64,000 nucleotides of DNA from Pannonibacter anstelovis. GTDB lineage: Bacteria > Pseudomonadota > Alphaproteobacteria > Rhizobiales > Stappiaceae. Under the pieces are notes generated by a model that was not told the DNA's origin, ran no database searches, and was given only the letters and a program-made list of their open reading frames with translations. Positions 42,742 to 51,833 of this stretch are shown here, in pieces. The number at the start of each line of letters is the position of its first letter. Position 1 is the first letter of the stretch. The position numbers were made by a program, and so were the translations under genes. The stretch covers positions 1 through 64,000 of the forward strand of contig NZ_JBAKBF010000001.1 of NCBI RefSeq assembly GCF_036881715.1. Direction: 5' to 3'.

Positions 42742-43638
42742 TCAATCGCTCCACAGCCAGGCCGCGCCGCGCACGCCGGAGCTGTCGCCGTGGACGGCCT
42801 TGCGGACCGGCACGCCGTAAGTGTCGGAGAAGATATAGGGTGCCATGGCGGGCGGCAGGTCGGTGTAAAGTTCGTCCACGTTGGACATGCCGCCGCCGAG
42901 CACGAAGACATCCGGGTCTATGAGATTGGCGGACATGGCCATGGCGCGGGCGAGGCGGCTTACATAACGCTCGTAGGATGCGATGGCCTCGGCCTCACCA
43001 GCTCGCTTTGCGGCGATGATTTCGTGGCCTTTCAGGTCCCGGCCCGTTGCCATGCGGTAGTCGAGGGAGAGGCCCGTGCCCGAGCACCAGCGGTCGATTG
43101 TGCCGCGGTGGCCAGTCCAGCATTCGGGGCCGGGATATTCGTCTTCCTTCATCCACGGCACGGGGATGGCGCCCCATTCGCCGCCGATGCCATTTGCCCC
43201 GCGATGTGCCTTGCCATCAATGGCGATCCCTGAACCGCAGCCGGTGCCGATGATGATGGCGTGAACGAAATGGGCACCTGCGCCCGCGCCATCCGTCGCC
43301 TCGGAGACGGCGAGGCAGTTCGCATCATTCTGGATGCGGACCGGACGGCCAAGACGGGCCTCCAGATCCTTGTCGAGCGGCATGCCGTTCATCCAGGTGG
43401 AATTTGCGTTCTTGACGAGGCCGGTGCCCGGCGAGATGGAGCCGGGAATGCCGAGCCCCAGCGTGCCGGTCGACCCGGTTGCCTTTTCTGCGTTGGCTAC
43501 CAGCAGGGCCGCCGCCTCGATGCAGGCGGTATAGTCGCCGCGCGGTGTCGGCATCCGCTCGCGGTAAAGCTCCATCCCGCTGTCATCCAGCGCGATGATT
43601 TCCATCTTGGTGCCGCCCCAGTCAATTCCAAGCCGCAT
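42742..43638 (-). CDS. ROK-family sugar kinase
   Basis: 298 residues. The ATP site LGIDWGGTKMEIIAL opens the protein, and the sugar site includes NDANCLAVSEA and EWGAIPVP. The usual zinc motif is altered to GPECWTGHRGTIDRWCSGTG. It resembles fructokinase/N-acetylmannosamine-kinase-like ROK enzymes. It follows a class II aldolase by 41 bases, suggesting a small sugar pathway (phosphorylation then retro-aldol cleavage). The exact sugar cannot be read. Confidence 0.9.
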   Translation of the reverse strand: MRLGIDWGGTKMEIIALDDSGMELYRERMPTPRGDYTACIEAAALLVANAEKATGSTGTLGLGIPGSISPGTGLVKNANSTWMNGMPLDKDLEARLGRPVRIQNDANCLAVSEATDGAGAGAHFVHAIIIGTGCGSGIAIDGKAHRGANGIGGEWGAIPVPWMKEDEYPGPECWTGHRGTIDRWCSGTGLSLDYRMATGRDLKGHEIIAAKRAGEAEAIASYERYVSRLARAMAMSANLIDPDVFVLGGGMSNVDELYTDLPPAMAPYIFSDTYGVPVRKAVHGDSSGVRGAAWLWSD

Positions 43639-43679
43639 GAGCGCTCCCGTCCCTCAAGTTTCTGTATTGCCAGAACGCT

Positions 43680-44384
43680 TCAGGCGCGTTGCTGCGGCAT
43701 TTCAAAGGCATCGCCAGCGTCCGGGTCGAGTTCGCCCGGCTGCTTGCCATAGTTTTTGAACTTCCGGATGTTCAGGTCGATCTCCTCGGCAGACAGCAGC
43801 ACAGGCTCGCCGCCGGAGAGGGCCGAGAGATACTGGTCTGCCAGTTCCTCCACGCCTTCTGCCAGGGCCAGTGCCTTTGGCAGGTCCCGGTCGTAGGCGA
43901 TCTGGCCGTGGTTGGCGAGGAGACAGGCCCGGCGGGGACCCAGCGCGTGAAGCATCGCGTCCGAGAGGGCGCGGGTGCCGAAAGTGGCATAGGCCGAGCA
44001 GGCAATATAATCACCGCCCGCAATTGCAATCATGTAGTGAAACGGCGGAATAGGGCGCCGCAGGCACGCAAGCGCTGTCGCCCTCGGGGAATGGCAATGC
44101 ACCACGGCACCGGCATCCGGATAAGTGGCGTAGATGTCGAGATGCATCCGCCATTCGGAAGAGGGCAGGACGCTGCCATGATAGCCGCCATCCATGTCCA
44201 TGAAGACGATGTCCTCAAGAGTTAGGCTTTCATAAGGCCGTCCGGAAGGCGTGATGAGAAAGCCGCCTTCGCAGCGGGCACTTACATTTCCTGAGGTGCC
44301 GCGCGTCAGGCAACGCGTGACCAGCGTCCGGGCAGTGCCGATGACTGCTTGCCGGAGCGCGGAAGTGCCATGTTCATGCTGCAT
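43680..44384 (-). CDS. Class II aldolase / adducin-family protein
   Basis: 234 residues. The zinc site is built from HCHSPRATALA and the later NHGQIAYDRDLPKAL, with the catalytic Glu in SSEWRMHLDIY. Relatives include L-fuculose-phosphate aldolase and L-ribulose-phosphate 4-epimerase, and also tetronate-phosphate decarboxylases. It pairs with the ROK kinase gene downstream. Confidence 0.9.
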   Translation of the reverse strand: MQHEHGTSALRQAVIGTARTLVTRCLTRGTSGNVSARCEGGFLITPSGRPYESLTLEDIVFMDMDGGYHGSVLPSSEWRMHLDIYATYPDAGAVVHCHSPRATALACLRRPIPPFHYMIAIAGGDYIACSAYATFGTRALSDAMLHALGPRRACLLANHGQIAYDRDLPKALALAEGVEELADQYLSALSGGEPVLLSAEEIDLNIRKFKNYGKQPGELDPDAGDAFEMPQQRA

Positions 44385-44936
44385 GACCGGGACTCGTATC
44401 CTTCAGAGCGTTCACCCACAGGCTGCATTTAAGCCGCGTTGCGCAGGCCGGGCAAGCTGCGCAATGCACTGACACTGGCTGGCCGTTATGGGCAAACCCA
44501 GGTGATGCTCCGGCGGGGTGTCGTATTCAGGCCGGTGGGTGGCGCTTTGAGACTTGCAGCGGTTTGTCCGTGCCTGATGATTTCATGTGCAGGTTACGAG
44601 GGGGACTGCGTTTGCCTTTTCCTCAGGCAGCTGTCTCTCTGGCGGAAATTCTCCAGAAGTTCAGCGGCGCCGGAACATTCCGGGCTGCGAGGGCTTTCTT
44701 TTGGGAAAAATTTTCCTGTTTTTTGGGTGTGCGCAAATATTGACGCCGGACCTGAATAAAAAACGTTCAAAAAATTCCAATTGCCCCCTTTTGTTGTTGT
44801 CTTTTTTTTGCTTTCCTAGCGGTCGGGATGACGGTTCAAGAGGTCATCACGACGGGGACCGCCGGGACATGTTTCCGGCAACAAATGCGTGAGCGGCATA
44901 AAATAAAAAGCTGCCCGCATCGCAATTGGGGAACAG
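44385..44936. other. Long AT-richer leader of the Pot-type transporter operon
   Basis: No gene is supported in these 552 bases. From about 44700 to 44820 the sequence becomes markedly A/T-rich with T and A runs, unlike the surrounding coding DNA. It is followed by a nested imperfect dyad: GCGGTC and GATGAC (44819-44832) against GTCATC and GACCGC (44843-44862). These are probable regulatory sequences for the ABC operon starting at 44937. Confidence 0.5.
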
Positions 44937-46031
44937 ATGGCGAAAAATCGAGGGGCGTCAGTCCGTTACGAGAATGTTCAGAAAAGCTATGACGGTGAAA
45001 GTCTCGTCGTCAAAAATCTAAATCTGGACATTCCTCCGGGGGAATTTCTCACGATGCTGGGGCCTTCCGGGTCCGGGAAGACAACATGCCTCATGATGCT
45101 GGCCGGGTTCGAGCCGGCAACCCACGGTGAAATATTTCTGAACAACAAGCCGATCAACAAGGTGCCGCCCCACAAGCGTGGCATCGGTATGGTGTTTCAG
45201 AACTATGCCCTTTTTCCGCATATGACCGTGGCCGAGAACCTTGCCTTTCCGCTGCAGGTGCGCGGCATGGCCAAGGCGGAGCAGGAAGTCAAGGTCAAGC
45301 GGGCGCTGGAGATGGTGGAGCTGGGCAAGCTCGGCTCCCGCCGCCCGGCCCAGCTGTCCGGCGGCCAGCAGCAGCGTGTGGCCGTGGCCCGTGCGCTGGT
45401 CTTTGATCCGGAGCTGGTGCTCATGGATGAGCCTCTGGGCGCGCTCGACAAGCAGCTGCGCGAGCAGATGCAGTATGAAATCAAGCACATCCACGAAAAT
45501 CTCGGCGTCACCGTGGTCTATGTGACCCACGATCAGACCGAAGCGCTGACCATGTCCGACCGGGTGGCCGTGTTCAATGACGGGATCATCCAGCAGCTGT
45601 CGACGCCGGACATGCTTTACGAGGAGCCGCAGAATTCCTTCGTGGCACAGTTCATCGGCGAAAACAACAAGCTCAATGGCACCGTGGCTTCGGTGGACAA
45701 TGGCTCTTGCGAAGTGATGCTCCCCGACGGCACCCGGCTTGTGGCGGACAAGGTGAACGTGGGCGGCACCGGCGATTTCACAACCGTGTCGCTGCGGCCG
45801 GAGCGCGTCGAGCTCGCGCCTGAGAAGCCGATGGACAACATGTTGCAGGGCCGGATCGAGGAACTGATCTACCTCGGCGACCATATCCGCGTGCGCATGA
45901 CGGTCTGCGGCAACAGCGAGTTTATCGTCAAGGTTCGCAACCGCGCCGACCGGCGCCAGCTTGAGACCGGCAGCACCGTGCCGATCGGCTGGGCGAAGAA
46001 GGATTGCAAGGCACTGGATGCCGTTGCGTAA
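44937..46031 (+). CDS. Pot-type ABC transporter, ATP-binding protein
   Basis: 364 residues. Walker A GPSGSGKTT, signature LSGGQQQRVAVARAL, Walker B LVLMDEP and the switch His in YVTHDQTEA are intact. The C-terminal TOBE domain begins near residue 290. It belongs to the spermidine/putrescine group that also imports other cationic and betaine-like solutes. It is first of four transport genes (ATPase, binding protein, two permeases), with creatinase beyond. Confidence 0.95.
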   Translation: MAKNRGASVRYENVQKSYDGESLVVKNLNLDIPPGEFLTMLGPSGSGKTTCLMMLAGFEPATHGEIFLNNKPINKVPPHKRGIGMVFQNYALFPHMTVAENLAFPLQVRGMAKAEQEVKVKRALEMVELGKLGSRRPAQLSGGQQQRVAVARALVFDPELVLMDEPLGALDKQLREQMQYEIKHIHENLGVTVVYVTHDQTEALTMSDRVAVFNDGIIQQLSTPDMLYEEPQNSFVAQFIGENNKLNGTVASVDNGSCEVMLPDGTRLVADKVNVGGTGDFTTVSLRPERVELAPEKPMDNMLQGRIEELIYLGDHIRVRMTVCGNSEFIVKVRNRADRRQLETGSTVPIGWAKKDCKALDAVA

Positions 46032-46107
46032 TATACGGGCAGGCTGAACAGCCTGTACCTGATTGGCCGGCAACCGGCCCAATGCTCAAAAAAGGGGAGC
46101 AGCAAAA

Positions 46108-47205
46108 ATGAGACTGGCAAGCACACTTATGGCCTCGGCCATTGTTCTGTCGGCGGGCGCCGCAAGCGCCGCGGATCTGACCATTGTGTCCTGGGGTGGC
46201 GCTTATTCGGCGTCGCAGAACAACGCATACCACAAGCCCTTCATGGAACTGCGCAAGGACGTGAACATCATCAATGATGAATCGTCCAACGAGGCTGTCG
46301 CCAAACTGCGCGCCATGAGTGAGGCAGGCAACGTGACCTGGGACGTGGTCGACGTGGAGGGCCCGGACAGCCAGCGCCTGTGCGACGAGGGCCTGGCCAT
46401 GGAGATCGACTTTGACGAATGGCTGGCCGCAGCGCCCGATGGCACGCCTGCAACGAAGGACTTCGGTCCCTCGCTGATCAACAAGTGCTTCATTCCGCAG
46501 ATCGTGTTCTCCACCACCTTCGGCTACCGCACGGATGTGGCTGCCTGGAACGGCAAGGTCCCCACGAGCCTGTGCGATATCTTCGACACGGAAAACTTCC
46601 CGGGCAAGCGCAGCTTGGAGAAGCGCCCGAAGAAGAACCTCGAGTGGGCGCTGCTGTGTGATGGCGTGGCCAAGGAAGACCTCTACACGGTCCTGTCCAC
46701 CCCGGAAGGCCTGCAGAAGGCCCTCGCCAAGCTCGACACCATCAAGAAGGACGTGATCTGGTGGTCTGCTGGTGCCGAAACGCCGCAGCGCCTGGCTGAT
46801 GGAGAGGCCGTATTTGGCTCCACCTACAACGGCCGCCTGTTCTCGGTGATCGAGGAGCAGAAGCAGCCCGTTGCCATGCTGTGGGACTGGCAGGTCTTTG
46901 ACTTCGACGGCTGGATCATTCCCGCTGATGTGCCGGAAGACAAGCTGCCGCTCATCAAGGAATACATCAAGTTCGCCACCGACACCCAGCGTCTGGCGGA
47001 CCAGGCGAAGTACATCTCCTACGGCCCGGCCCGTGCTTCCTCGCAGCCGCTCGTCGGCAAGCACGCAGAACTGGGCATCGAGATGGCGCCGCACATGCCG
47101 ACCAACCCGGAAAACCAGAAAAACTATCTGGTCAACAACATTGAGTGGTGGGCCGACAACCAGGATGAGGTGGAAGCCGCATTCCAGGTCTGGCTGACAA
47201 AGTAA
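46108..47205 (+). CDS. ABC transporter substrate-binding protein, PotD family
   Basis: 365 residues with a Sec signal peptide (MRLASTLMASAIVLSAGAASA, cleaved before ADL, given here as 21 residues in two parts: a basic start and a hydrophobic core). The mature fold starts LTIVSWGGAYSASQ. It is rich in Trp and acidic residues that could hold a cationic ligand. ATG 46108 follows AAAGGGGAGC. The ligand is unknown; polyamines are the family default, and creatine is suggested by the downstream creatinase gene. Confidence 0.92.
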   Translation: MRLASTLMASAIVLSAGAASAADLTIVSWGGAYSASQNNAYHKPFMELRKDVNIINDESSNEAVAKLRAMSEAGNVTWDVVDVEGPDSQRLCDEGLAMEIDFDEWLAAAPDGTPATKDFGPSLINKCFIPQIVFSTTFGYRTDVAAWNGKVPTSLCDIFDTENFPGKRSLEKRPKKNLEWALLCDGVAKEDLYTVLSTPEGLQKALAKLDTIKKDVIWWSAGAETPQRLADGEAVFGSTYNGRLFSVIEEQKQPVAMLWDWQVFDFDGWIIPADVPEDKLPLIKEYIKFATDTQRLADQAKYISYGPARASSQPLVGKHAELGIEMAPHMPTNPENQKNYLVNNIEWWADNQDEVEAAFQVWLTK

Positions 47206-47411
47206 GCCCGGCTCGAATTTGCCGGTGATCTGCCGGATTGCCGCGCCAGGCGTGGTTGTCCGGCACCTTTCATGCCCTTGGTCTGCCGTGCGGTTGAGGC
47301 CGCCGTGCGGCAGTCCCTGAGGCCTGATGCCGGCGCGGGAAGCGGGGCAGGGCGTGCTTCTGCCTTGGATGGATCGCCAAGAAAAATACTCAAGCTGGAT
47401 TTCCGGAACCC

Positions 47412-48737
47412 ATGACCATTGCCGATGCGCCAGCCGCAGCCGCCACAGGCGGAGCGGGACCAAGCAAGTCCCGGACGGACGAAGTCTCTCCGTCGGGACC
47501 CGTGCTGACTCAGGATGGCCGCCCGCTGAAAGCAAGCCTTGCCAGGGCTCTGCGCCGCGAGAAGTTGCGTGCTTTCATCCTGATCGCTCCGCTGCTCTTC
47601 TTCATCCTCCTCACATTTGCAGCGCCGATCTTCGACATGCTGCTGCGCTCGGTCGACAACAGCATCGTACCCGAAACGCTGCCGCGTACTGTCGTGGCGC
47701 TGGAAGACTGGGATCCTGCCTCTGGCGAATTGCCCGGCGAACCGGCCTTTGCTGCGCTTGTGCAAGACCTGAAGGAAGCCGTGGCCGCCAAGACCCATAC
47801 ACGGCTGGGAACCAGGCTCAATTATGAAACCTCCGGCATGTCGAGCCTGATGCGCAAGTCGGGCCGTCTCGTGGAGCGGCTGGAGGGAGCTGACATCAAG
47901 GGCCAGATGATTGCTGCCGAAAAGGACTGGGGCCGGCTCGATATCTGGACCACGCTGAAGCGGTATTCGGGAGCTTACACGCCCGGCTATTTCCTGGCTG
48001 CGGTTGACGCCAAGAAGGGGGCTGAGGGCTTTGAACGCCTGCCGGAGAACGAGCGCATCTACATCATGCTCTTCGGCCGCACGCTGTTGATGAGCATTGC
48101 CATCACCCTCATGTGCGTCCTTCTGGGGTACCCTGTTGCCTTCCTGCTGGCACAGCTGCCGCTGCGCACGTCCAACCTCCTGATGATCCTTGTGCTGCTG
48201 CCCTTCTGGACCAGCCTTCTGGTGCGTACCTCCGCCTGGAAGGTTCTGCTGCAGCAGCAGGGGGTGATCAACGACCTGCTGGTCTGGGTTGGTCTCATCG
48301 GCAATGACGGGCGCCTGGTGATGATGAACAATGCCACCGGCACCGTTATCGCCATGACGCATATCCTGCTGCCCTTCATGATCCTGCCGCTCTATTCGGT
48401 GATGAAGACCATCTCCCCGTCTTACGTCCGGGCGGCCCGCTCGCTCGGGGCCAATGACTGGACGGCTTTCTGGCGCGTGTATTTCCCGCAGTCCGTGCCG
48501 GGCATCGGGGCCGGGGCCGTGCTCGTGTTCATCCTTGCGATTGGCTACTACATCACGCCGGAGCTGGTGGGCGGCACCTCGGGCATCTTCATTTCCAACC
48601 GCATCGCCTATCACATCTCCACGTCACTCAACTGGGGCCTGGCTGCTGCTCTCGGCGCCCTGCTGCTGCTGGCCGTGATGGTGCTGTTCTATGTCTATGA
48701 CAAGATCGTCGGCATCGACAATGTGAAGCTCGGGTAA
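47412..48737 (+). CDS. ABC transporter permease, PotB family, with extended N-terminus
   Basis: 441 residues, much longer than the ~290 of E. coli PotB. A ~50-residue cytoplasmic tail precedes the first helix (FILIAPLLFFILLTFAAPIF). A periplasmic stretch of roughly 140 residues then separates it from the second helix. The EAA-type coupling loop reads AARSLGANDWTAFWRVYFPQ. It pairs with the PotC-like permease 11 bases downstream. Confidence 0.93.
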   Translation: MTIADAPAAAATGGAGPSKSRTDEVSPSGPVLTQDGRPLKASLARALRREKLRAFILIAPLLFFILLTFAAPIFDMLLRSVDNSIVPETLPRTVVALEDWDPASGELPGEPAFAALVQDLKEAVAAKTHTRLGTRLNYETSGMSSLMRKSGRLVERLEGADIKGQMIAAEKDWGRLDIWTTLKRYSGAYTPGYFLAAVDAKKGAEGFERLPENERIYIMLFGRTLLMSIAITLMCVLLGYPVAFLLAQLPLRTSNLLMILVLLPFWTSLLVRTSAWKVLLQQQGVINDLLVWVGLIGNDGRLVMMNNATGTVIAMTHILLPFMILPLYSVMKTISPSYVRAARSLGANDWTAFWRVYFPQSVPGIGAGAVLVFILAIGYYITPELVGGTSGIFISNRIAYHISTSLNWGLAAALGALLLLAVMVLFYVYDKIVGIDNVKLG

Positions 48738-48748
48738 GGAGAGAAACC

Positions 48749-49603
48749 ATGTCATCCCTTCCTCCTTATGCATCGGCCGCCCAGATCGCGTGGCACTACG
48801 CGTTCCGCACGATCTGCGCGCTGATCTTTTTCTTCCTGATCTTCCCGATCATCACCATCATTCCGCTGTCCTTCAACGCGGAGAACTTCTTCACCTTCAC
48901 GCCGGCCATGCTGGCGCTGGATCCGGAAGGCTATTCCACCAAGCATTACATGGATTTCTTCACCAATCCGGACTGGCAGCAGGCGCTGAGGAACTCCTTC
49001 ATCATCGCACCGGCCGCAACGCTGATCGCAACCGTGCTCGGAACGCTGGCAGCCATCGGCCTGTCGCAGAACCATGTGCCCTTCCGCTCCACCATCATGG
49101 CGATCCTGATTTCGCCGATGATCGTGCCGCTGATCATATCGGCGGCAGGCATGTATTTCTTCTACTCCCGCATCGGCCTTCAGGGCACCTACTGGGGCGT
49201 GGTTCTGGCCCATGCGGCGCTCGGAACACCCTTCGTCATCATCACGGTGACGGCGACGCTGGTCGGCTTTGACCAGAGCCTGGTGCGTGCCTCCGCCAGC
49301 ATGGGGGCAGGGCCGATCCGTACCTTCTTCAAGGTGCAGATGCCGCTGATCCTGCCGGGCGTGGTGTCGGGTGCGCTCTTTGCCTTCATCACGTCCTTTG
49401 ACGAAGTGGTGGTGGTGCTGTTCCTTGGCTCTGCCGCTCAGAAGACACTGCCCTGGCAGATGTTTACCGGCCTGCGCGAGCAGATTTCGCCCACCATTCT
49501 GGCGGTCGCCTCGATTATGGTGCTGCTGTCGATCCTTCTCCTCAGTGTGCTGGAACTTCTGCGCCGCCGGTCGGAACGGTTGCGCGGCGTGACACCGGCG
49601 TGA
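48749..49603 (+). CDS. ABC transporter permease, PotC family
   Basis: 284 residues, six transmembrane helices, with the coupling loop ASASMGAGPIRTFFKVQMPLILPG. It completes the importer with the preceding three genes. The C-terminus ends LLRRRSERLRG on the cytoplasmic side. A structured ~330-base gap follows before creatinase. Confidence 0.94.
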   Translation: MSSLPPYASAAQIAWHYAFRTICALIFFFLIFPIITIIPLSFNAENFFTFTPAMLALDPEGYSTKHYMDFFTNPDWQQALRNSFIIAPAATLIATVLGTLAAIGLSQNHVPFRSTIMAILISPMIVPLIISAAGMYFFYSRIGLQGTYWGVVLAHAALGTPFVIITVTATLVGFDQSLVRASASMGAGPIRTFFKVQMPLILPGVVSGALFAFITSFDEVVVVLFLGSAAQKTLPWQMFTGLREQISPTILAVASIMVLLSILLLSVLELLRRRSERLRGVTPA

Positions 49604-49936
49604 TGCAGCAGGCAGGCCGCAGGGTTGGCGCATTTTGACAAGTGTTTGGCGTGTTGCTCCGCTTGATCAGATGAGTTCCTGTCGCGCAGACTGAAGTGAA
49701 TGCAAACGCCTGTTCCGCACGGCGGAGCGGCACTACATCGCTGGAATGATGGTTCCTCCCAAGGCCTCTTGAGGCTCTTTGGAGACCCGGGGCGGTACGC
49801 CAGTTCCGGGCATTCTTCCAGCACCGAGTTCAGGCCTGGCGGGCCGGCTTCCCATTTGGGACGCCGGCCCGTTCTGGTTTCAGAAGCTGATTTTCAAGGT
49901 CCGGCTCTTGCCGGTTCGTCAAGATGGAGCATGGAT
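49604..49936 (+). promoter_or_regulatory. Structured leader upstream of creatinase
   Basis: There is no gene here. Successive stem-loops can be drawn: TCCGC-ACG-GCGGA near 49720-49735; CTCC..GCCTC against GAGGC..GGAG between about 49756 and 49784; CCCGG-GGCG-GTA-CGCC-..-CCGGG (49786-49810); and CGGGCCGGC with GCCGGCCCG (49840-49848 and 49863-49871). No known riboswitch consensus was recognised. Confidence 0.4.
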
Positions 49937-51163
49937 ATGGCGCAAGACATGACGCGGCTGCAGGTGATCGAGAACGGAGAGAAGAGCTGGTCACCGTTCT
50001 CTCCGGCGGAAATGCAGGGACGGCAGGACCGGCTGCGCGCCCGCATGGAGGCGCTTGGCGTCGATGCCTGTCTCTTCACCAGCTACCACAACATCTGCTA
50101 TTTCTCCGGCTTCCTCTATTGCGCTTTCGGTCGGCGCTTCGGTTTCATCGTTGATGATGAGGCGGCAACGGCGGTGGTGCCAGGCATTGATGGTGGTCAG
50201 CCCTGGCGGCGCGTGCATGGCACGGCGCTGACCTATACCGACTGGCGCAAGGACAACTATTTCCATGCGGTGTCGGAGATCCTCTTCCGGGGCGGGCGCA
50301 AGCCGAAGCGGCTCGGTATCGAATTTGATCACGTGTCGCTCGACCTGAAGGCTCTGCTGGAAGCTGCGCTTCCCGGCATCGAACTCGTCGACGTCAGCGA
50401 TGCGGTGATGCGCATGCGCACCATCAAGAGTGCCGAGGAGCACCTGCTGATCCGCCATGGCACACGCATCTGCGATATCGGCGGTGCAGCCATCGCTGAA
50501 GCGGTTGCGGCTGGCGTTGGCGAGCATGAGGTGGCTTTGGCGGGCACGCAGGCCATGGTGCGGGAAATCGCCGCCTCGTTCCCCTTCGTGGAACTGATGG
50601 ACACCTGGGTCTGGTTCCAGTCCGGCATCAACACCGACGGGGCGCATAATCCGGTCACCAACCGCAAGATCGAGGCAGGCGACATTCTCAGCCTCAACTG
50701 CTTCCCGATGATCTTTGGCTATTACACCGCGCTGGAGCGCACGCTCTTCTGCGAGCATGCCTCAGATGAGCATCTGCGGCTGTGGGAAGTGAACTGCGAT
50801 GTCCACCGCGCCGGGCTGAAGCTGATCCGCCCCGGTGCCCGCTGCTGCGATATTGCCACCGAACTGAATGACATCTACCGCCAGCATGATCTCCTGCAGT
50901 ACCGCAGCTTCGGCTACGGCCATTCCTTCGGCGTGCTGTCGCATTATTATGGCCGTGAGGCGGCGGTGGAGCTGCGCGAGGATGTGGATACGGTGCTGGA
51001 GCCGGGCATGGTCGTCTCCATGGAACCGATGATCATGATCCCCGAAGGCATGCCCGGCGCCGGTGGCTACCGCGAGCACGACATCCTGATCGTCAACGAA
51101 ACCGGCGCCGAAAACATCACCGGCTTCCCCTTCGGCCCGGAGCACAACATCATCCGGGCGTGA
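49937..51163 (+). CDS. Creatinase (creatine amidinohydrolase)
   Basis: 408 residues. It hydrolyses creatine to sarcosine and urea. The M24 (pita-bread) fold lacks metal and uses a His base, here His237 in GINTDGAHNPV. Segments such as FTSYHNICYFSGFLYCAFGR, IDGGQPWRR, YTDWRKDNYF and FGYGHSFG match Pseudomonas creatinase almost word for word. I set the start at ATG 49937, seven bases after GGAG; ATG 49931 is too close to that site. It follows a Pot-type importer. Confidence 0.93.
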   Translation: MAQDMTRLQVIENGEKSWSPFSPAEMQGRQDRLRARMEALGVDACLFTSYHNICYFSGFLYCAFGRRFGFIVDDEAATAVVPGIDGGQPWRRVHGTALTYTDWRKDNYFHAVSEILFRGGRKPKRLGIEFDHVSLDLKALLEAALPGIELVDVSDAVMRMRTIKSAEEHLLIRHGTRICDIGGAAIAEAVAAGVGEHEVALAGTQAMVREIAASFPFVELMDTWVWFQSGINTDGAHNPVTNRKIEAGDILSLNCFPMIFGYYTALERTLFCEHASDEHLRLWEVNCDVHRAGLKLIRPGARCCDIATELNDIYRQHDLLQYRSFGYGHSFGVLSHYYGREAAVELREDVDTVLEPGMVVSMEPMIMIPEGMPGAGGYREHDILIVNETGAENITGFPFGPEHNIIRA

Positions 51164-51257
51164 GAGCCTGCATCCAATGGCTTGGTTTAGGGAGAGCGAG
51201 ACTGCAAAGGCCGTCAGGCACCGGTTTCTTCTCTCTTTGAACTGCCGGGGTTACATT

Positions 51258-51749
51258 TCACTCCGGCGTTTTTGCCGTCATCTCGCCCATCGTCAGGATA
51301 GCGGCAGCGTCCAGACGGTGGGCGTCCATGAGGGCGGCGATTTCCTCGATGGCGCTGGCAAGCGATTGCTGGGCTGCACTGTCCTTGCGGGCGAAGCGGG
51401 CTTCGAATTCTTCGTCCAGCAACGCGGGCGCGCGCTCCAGAACCGTGCGTCCTTCCTCTGTCAGCCGGGCATGGACAATACGCCGGTCCGTGGCTGATCG
51501 CTCCCGCGCCACAAGCCCGCGCTCCTCCAGCCGGTCCAGAATGGTCACCACCGTCGCCGCGCTCAGGTCTGCCTGAACAGACAGCGCCTTCGTCGTCACG
51601 TCCCCCAGATCCCGGATCGCCTGCAGCACCACAATCTGCGGAATGGTCAGACCCGCCGTGCGTGCCACCTCGCGCGAGCGCAGGTCGATGGCGCGGACGA
51701 TGCGGCGCAAGGCCTTGAAAATACGGGTGGCTTCGGCGTTCTGCGGCAT
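51258..51749 (-). CDS. MarR-family transcriptional regulator
   Basis: 163 residues. The winged helix spans about 35-105 (LTIPQIVVLQAIRDLG, then SAATVVTILDRLEERGLVAR with wing RSATDRRIVHARLT). It is divergent from the NAGGN synthesis operon with a perfect dyad between (51771-51785). It probably controls itself and the osmolyte operon; the inducing signal is unknown. Confidence 0.93.
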   Translation of the reverse strand: MPQNAEATRIFKALRRIVRAIDLRSREVARTAGLTIPQIVVLQAIRDLGDVTTKALSVQADLSAATVVTILDRLEERGLVARERSATDRRIVHARLTEEGRTVLERAPALLDEEFEARFARKDSAAQQSLASAIEEIAALMDAHRLDAAAILTMGEMTAKTPE

Positions 51750-51770
51750 GATTTGCCCTAATGGTTTGAA

Positions 51771-51785
51771 CTCTAATGATTAGAG
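51771..51785. promoter_or_regulatory. Palindrome, candidate MarR operator
   Basis: CTCTAATGATTAGAG is a perfect 7-1-7 palindrome, 22 bases before the MarR start and about 50 bases before the NAGGN amidotransferase start. A related half-site CCCTAATGG lies just to its left. Confidence 0.6.
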
Positions 51786-51833
51786 CCCTATATATCATGC
51801 ACCAATAATAGCAAATGGAGGCTTGGCCCGGAT

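Noticed and set aside
49604..49936. Glycine or guanidine riboswitch before creatinase
   Set aside because: The stem-loops do not carry the conserved loop sequences of these classes, so only an unnamed structured leader is reported.
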